DNA of 64,000 nucleotides from Pandoraea pulmonicola (GTDB lineage Bacteria; Pseudomonadota; Gammaproteobacteria; Burkholderiales; Burkholderiaceae): NCBI RefSeq assembly GCF_000815105.2, contig NZ_CP010310.2, positions 1,488,001 to 1,552,000 of the forward strand, read 5' to 3'. Shown piece by piece: positions 61,368 to 64,000 of this stretch (position 1 is its first letter; each line of letters starts with the position of its first letter). The notes under the pieces were generated by a model. It saw only the letters and a program-made list of their open reading frames with translations, ran no database searches and was not told where the DNA came from. The position numbers and the translations under genes were made by a program.

Positions 61368-62357
61368 TTGCCCCCGCGCGCCTCGGCCCCGCGGACCCCG
61401 CCGTCCGCTTCTGCCGTCGAGCCGGTGTCCGCCCACCCGAGGCCCGCGCCGTGCGCCATCTTGACACGCCCCGACGGACAAGCCGACGCGCTCGCCGGGG
61501 CGCTCCATGCGCAGGGCATCGACACGCTCGCGTTCCCGCTGCTGCACATCGCGGCCCAGGCCGACGACGATGCGCTGGCGGCGCTCGATGACGCGCTCGG
61601 CCGATTGGAGACCTACGCACTGGCGGTTTTCGTCTCGCCGAACGCCGTGGCGTATGCGCTGGCGCGCCTTGTTCATCTGCAAGAGAAGCATGACCAGCCG
61701 AAGGCGGGCCGCGCAGGCATTGCGCAGGCTGGCGACCTCTGGCCCGAAGCGGTGCCCGCGGCCGTGGTCGGGCCGGGCAGTGCGCAGGCGCTCGCCGACG
61801 CCGGTGTCGCGGCGCCCCGGCATCGGGTGATCGTTCCTCCGGCAGGCCCTGCGGCACGCTTCGATTCGGAAGCGTTGATCGCGGAGCTCGACCTCGCGGC
61901 GCTGGCCGGACGCCGCGTCTTGCTCGTGCGCGGCGACGGCGGTCGCGAATTGCTGGCCGACACCTTGCGCGCGCACGGCGCGCAGGTCGATATCGTGAGT
62001 GCCTATACGCGCCGCGCTCCCGCGCCCGACGCCGCCGCTTGGGCGGCGCTCGAAGCGCGGCTGTCCGTGCCCGGACGTTGCGCGTGGGTGCTGACGAGCT
62101 CCGAAGCGGTGCGACATCTCGCCACGCTGCTCGCCGGGCGGTACGGCACCCGTGACGGCGTGCACACGCCGGGAACCCCGCAAGTGCTGGCGCAAATCCT
62201 TGCCGCGCCATGCTTCACGTCGCATGCGCGCATCGCCGATGCCGCGCGGGTGGCGGGGTTTGATAGGATTACGCAGTGCGCGGCTGGCGACGAGAACTTG
62301 CTGGCGGCACTCAAAACATGGGCGGATCCCATTCAAGTCAAGCATGACGACAGATAA
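61368..62357 (+). CDS. hemD: Uroporphyrinogen-III synthase
   Basis: The ~329-residue enzyme closes and inverts ring D. The HemD fold segments are visible: AILTRPDGQADALAGALHAQ, FPLLHIAAQADDDALAAL, AVFVSPNAVAYALARL and VLLVRGDGGRELLADTLRAH, with TSSEAVRHLATLL near the end. No ATG exists in frame near the expected start. TTG 61368 lies 9 bases after AAGGG; alternatives are TTG 61359 (overlapping the hemC stop) and GTG 61425. The end overlaps hemX by 14 bases. Confidence 0.88.
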   Translation: MPPRASAPRTPPSASAVEPVSAHPRPAPCAILTRPDGQADALAGALHAQGIDTLAFPLLHIAAQADDDALAALDDALGRLETYALAVFVSPNAVAYALARLVHLQEKHDQPKAGRAGIAQAGDLWPEAVPAAVVGPGSAQALADAGVAAPRHRVIVPPAGPAARFDSEALIAELDLAALAGRRVLLVRGDGGRELLADTLRAHGAQVDIVSAYTRRAPAPDAAAWAALEARLSVPGRCAWVLTSSEAVRHLATLLAGRYGTRDGVHTPGTPQVLAQILAAPCFTSHARIADAARVAGFDRITQCAAGDENLLAALKTWADPIQVKHDDR

Positions 62358-63504
62358 TCGCGTTCCTGAGTCTTCCCAGAATCCGTCGGCACCGACCGGT
62401 CCGGCGGCATCGAATTCACCCGCCGCGTCGAGTTCGTCGACCGCCTACGGCAACCCGGGCGGGTCGCCTGCGTGGCAAGCGCCGGAGCCCCCGCAGAAGC
62501 GGCGCGGTTCGGGCGCCGCGTTGCCGTGGCTGCTCTTCGTGCTGGTTGCGGCCGGCGCGGGCATTGGCGGCTGGTCGCTCAATCAGAAGCTCGACCGCGT
62601 GCAGCAGGAGATGGCGCGCCGCCAGCAGTCGGGCGACACGCAGCTCATGCAGGCGCAGGTGCGCACGGCGCAGGCGCTCGACAATCAGCGCGATCTGCAA
62701 AATCGCCTCACGGCGCTCGAAGGCCGCGTGGCCGATTCGCGCAGTCAGCAGGCCGCGCTCGAACAGCTCTATCAGGAACTTGCTCACAACCGCGACGAGT
62801 GGGTGCTCGCGGAAACGGAGCAGATCGTCACGAGTGCGAACCAGCAGTTGCAGCTCACGGGCAACGTGCGCGGCGCGCTCATCGCACTCGAAGGCGCGGA
62901 TGCCCGTCTGGCGCGTACGGGGGCGCCGCAGCTCGCCGGTGTGCGCGATGCGCTGAAGAAGGACATCGACCGCCTCAAGGCCGTGCCGGCCGCCGATCTG
63001 CCGCAACTGACGGGCAAACTCGATCAGGCCATCGCCATGATCGATACGCTGCCGCTGCAGGCCGAAGAGCAGCGTGTCGCACCGAAGGCGGACGCAAGCG
63101 GCCCGAGCGGCGCCGGCGAAACCGGTTGGACGGCCACGTGGCATCGCCTCTCGTCCGAGATGCTCGGTAGCCTCAAGCAACTGGTGCAAGTGCGTCGCCT
63201 GGACGATCCCGATGTGATGCTCGTCGCGCCCGAACAAGGTGCGTTCCTGCGCGCGAACCTAAAGCTGCGCTTGCTCAACGCACGACTGGCGCTGCTCGCG
63301 CGCAATGCGTCGGCCGTGCACAGCGACGTGCTCGTCGCCCAGGCGGCGCTCGACAAGTATTTCGATGGCAAGTCGCGCCGCATCGCGGCGGTGAAGACAC
63401 TGCTCGATCAGGTCGATGCCGGCTCGCACACCATCGAACTGCCGACACTTGACGCCAGCCTGACCGCCATCGGTCAGGTCAAGGACGTCAAGGACAAGCC
63501 GTAA
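62344..63504 (+). CDS. hemX: HemX family protein (putative uroporphyrinogen-III C-methyltransferase homologue)
   Basis: This is a 386-residue membrane-anchored protein. The N-terminal 60 residues are Ser/Pro-rich and cytoplasmic; one transmembrane helix follows (ALPWLLFVLVAAGAGIGG), then a coiled coil (LDRVQQEMARRQQSGDTQ) and a periplasmic helical domain with the family region TEQIVTSANQQLQLTGNVRG. The name is historical: it lacks the SAM-binding motifs of true methyltransferases. It probably organises haem synthesis at the membrane with HemY. Confidence 0.92.
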   Translation: MTTDNRVPESSQNPSAPTGPAASNSPAASSSSTAYGNPGGSPAWQAPEPPQKRRGSGAALPWLLFVLVAAGAGIGGWSLNQKLDRVQQEMARRQQSGDTQLMQAQVRTAQALDNQRDLQNRLTALEGRVADSRSQQAALEQLYQELAHNRDEWVLAETEQIVTSANQQLQLTGNVRGALIALEGADARLARTGAPQLAGVRDALKKDIDRLKAVPAADLPQLTGKLDQAIAMIDTLPLQAEEQRVAPKADASGPSGAGETGWTATWHRLSSEMLGSLKQLVQVRRLDDPDVMLVAPEQGAFLRANLKLRLLNARLALLARNASAVHSDVLVAQAALDKYFDGKSRRIAAVKTLLDQVDAGSHTIELPTLDASLTAIGQVKDVKDKP

Positions 63505-63514
63505 GGAGCCGCGC

Positions 63515-64000
63515 ATGCGAGGACTGATCTGGTTGACGCTCCTGTTCGCGGTAGCGGCCGGCTTTGCGGTGCTGGCCACGTTCAATCACGGCCAGGTGGT
63601 GATGTTGGTGCCGCCCTACCGGGTGGACGTGTCGCTGAACCTGTTCGTGCTGGCGTTGCTGGCACTGTTCATTGCGCTGTACGTGATCATCCGTATCCTG
63701 CGCAACATCTACAAGATGCCGGAGCGCGTGGCGGCGTACCGCAATCGCCAGCGGAGCCGTCGGGCGAACATCGCGCTGCGCGATGCCGTGGCGAATCTCT
63801 TTGCCGGCCGCTACACGCGTGCCGAGAAGGCCGCGCGCGAAGCGGCCGAGCAGGAGGACAACCGTGGTGTGGCAGCGATCATCGGCGCGCGCGCCGCGCA
63901 TCGGATGCGCGAGTTTGCGCGACGCGATACGTGGCTTGCCGAAGCGCAGGGGGCGAACCTCGAAGAAGCGCGGCTGCTGCAGACGGCCGAGCTGCGGGTC
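63515..64000 (+). CDS. hemY: HemY family protein, N-terminal part (truncated by window end)
   Basis: The first 162 residues are visible: two transmembrane helices (LIWLTLLFAVAAGFAVLAT and LNLFVLALLALFIALYVII), a basic loop, and the first helices of the TPR-containing domain (LFAGRYTRAEKAAREAAEQ). The family accompanies hemCDX. A good ribosome site (TAAGGAG) precedes ATG 63515. The frame is open at the end of the window. Confidence 0.92.
   Translation, partial: MRGLIWLTLLFAVAAGFAVLATFNHGQVVMLVPPYRVDVSLNLFVLALLALFIALYVIIRILRNIYKMPERVAAYRNRQRSRRANIALRDAVANLFAGRYTRAEKAAREAAEQEDNRGVAAIIGARAAHRMREFARRDTWLAEAQGANLEEARLLQTAELRV

Overview
The window is GC-rich chromosomal DNA of a betaproteobacterium, most likely Burkholderiaceae and, by overall gene style, Pandoraea or a close relative (inference from protein families and gene order; no database search was possible). 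Most of it is conserved core metabolism. The exception is a block at about 19.7-28.4 kb that I cannot assign to any family I know.

Layout. 0-10 kb: end of cysM, mltB, a histone-deacetylase-like hydrolase, an enoyl-CoA hydratase paralogue, fpr, a monoacylglycerol-lipase-like hydrolase, etfBA and a long acyl-CoA dehydrogenase. 9.9-10.8 kb: 6S RNA behind zapA and a small coiled-coil gene. 10.9-19.5 kb: a cobalamin riboswitch, then btuB, btuC, btuD, cobO, cobT, cobS, cobC (plus strand) and btuF (minus strand). 28.6-32.7 kb: cobD, cbiB, cobU (minus) and cobQ (plus). Together these make a B12 uptake, corrinoid-salvage and late-assembly set; no corrin-ring genes are present. 32.8-36.6 kb: an orphan ParA, then panD, panC, scpA and a DUF3460 gene. 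36.9-43.6 kb: tamA, tamB and an SmpA/OmlA lipoprotein. 43.6-50.7 kb: a small membrane protein, an Lrp regulator, a methyltransferase, metG, an OmpA-type lipoprotein, apbC and dcd. 50.8-64 kb: a Lys/Arg/Orn decarboxylase, gltS, argH, a secreted chorismate mutase, ppc, and hemC-hemD-hemX-hemY (the last cut by the window edge).

The unusual region lies between the two halves of the B12 cluster. Four paralogous minus-strand genes, here called RP1 to RP4 (487-666 aa), stand in tandem. Each has a Ser/Thr/Pro-rich N-terminal region of about 240-290 residues, followed by 4-6 tandem repeats of 62 residues (21 in total). Each repeat contains a predicted helix-turn-helix (consensus pieces ITDDMLRQWAALG, AAGG, GLARRNNVSVAALRTYLRA, LTQRGEDRLNP). 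Differences between repeats concentrate just before and at the start of the predicted recognition helix. The first 39 residues of RP1 and RP4 have no acidic residue, and a basic patch precedes the repeats. My working hypothesis is a family of modular, possibly secreted, nucleic-acid-binding proteins, analogous to but not homologous with TAL-like repeat proteins. Signs of recent duplication and gene conversion are plain: near-identical RP1 and RP4 5' ends, a shared upstream block, and partial copies of a neighbouring lipoprotein tail between the genes.
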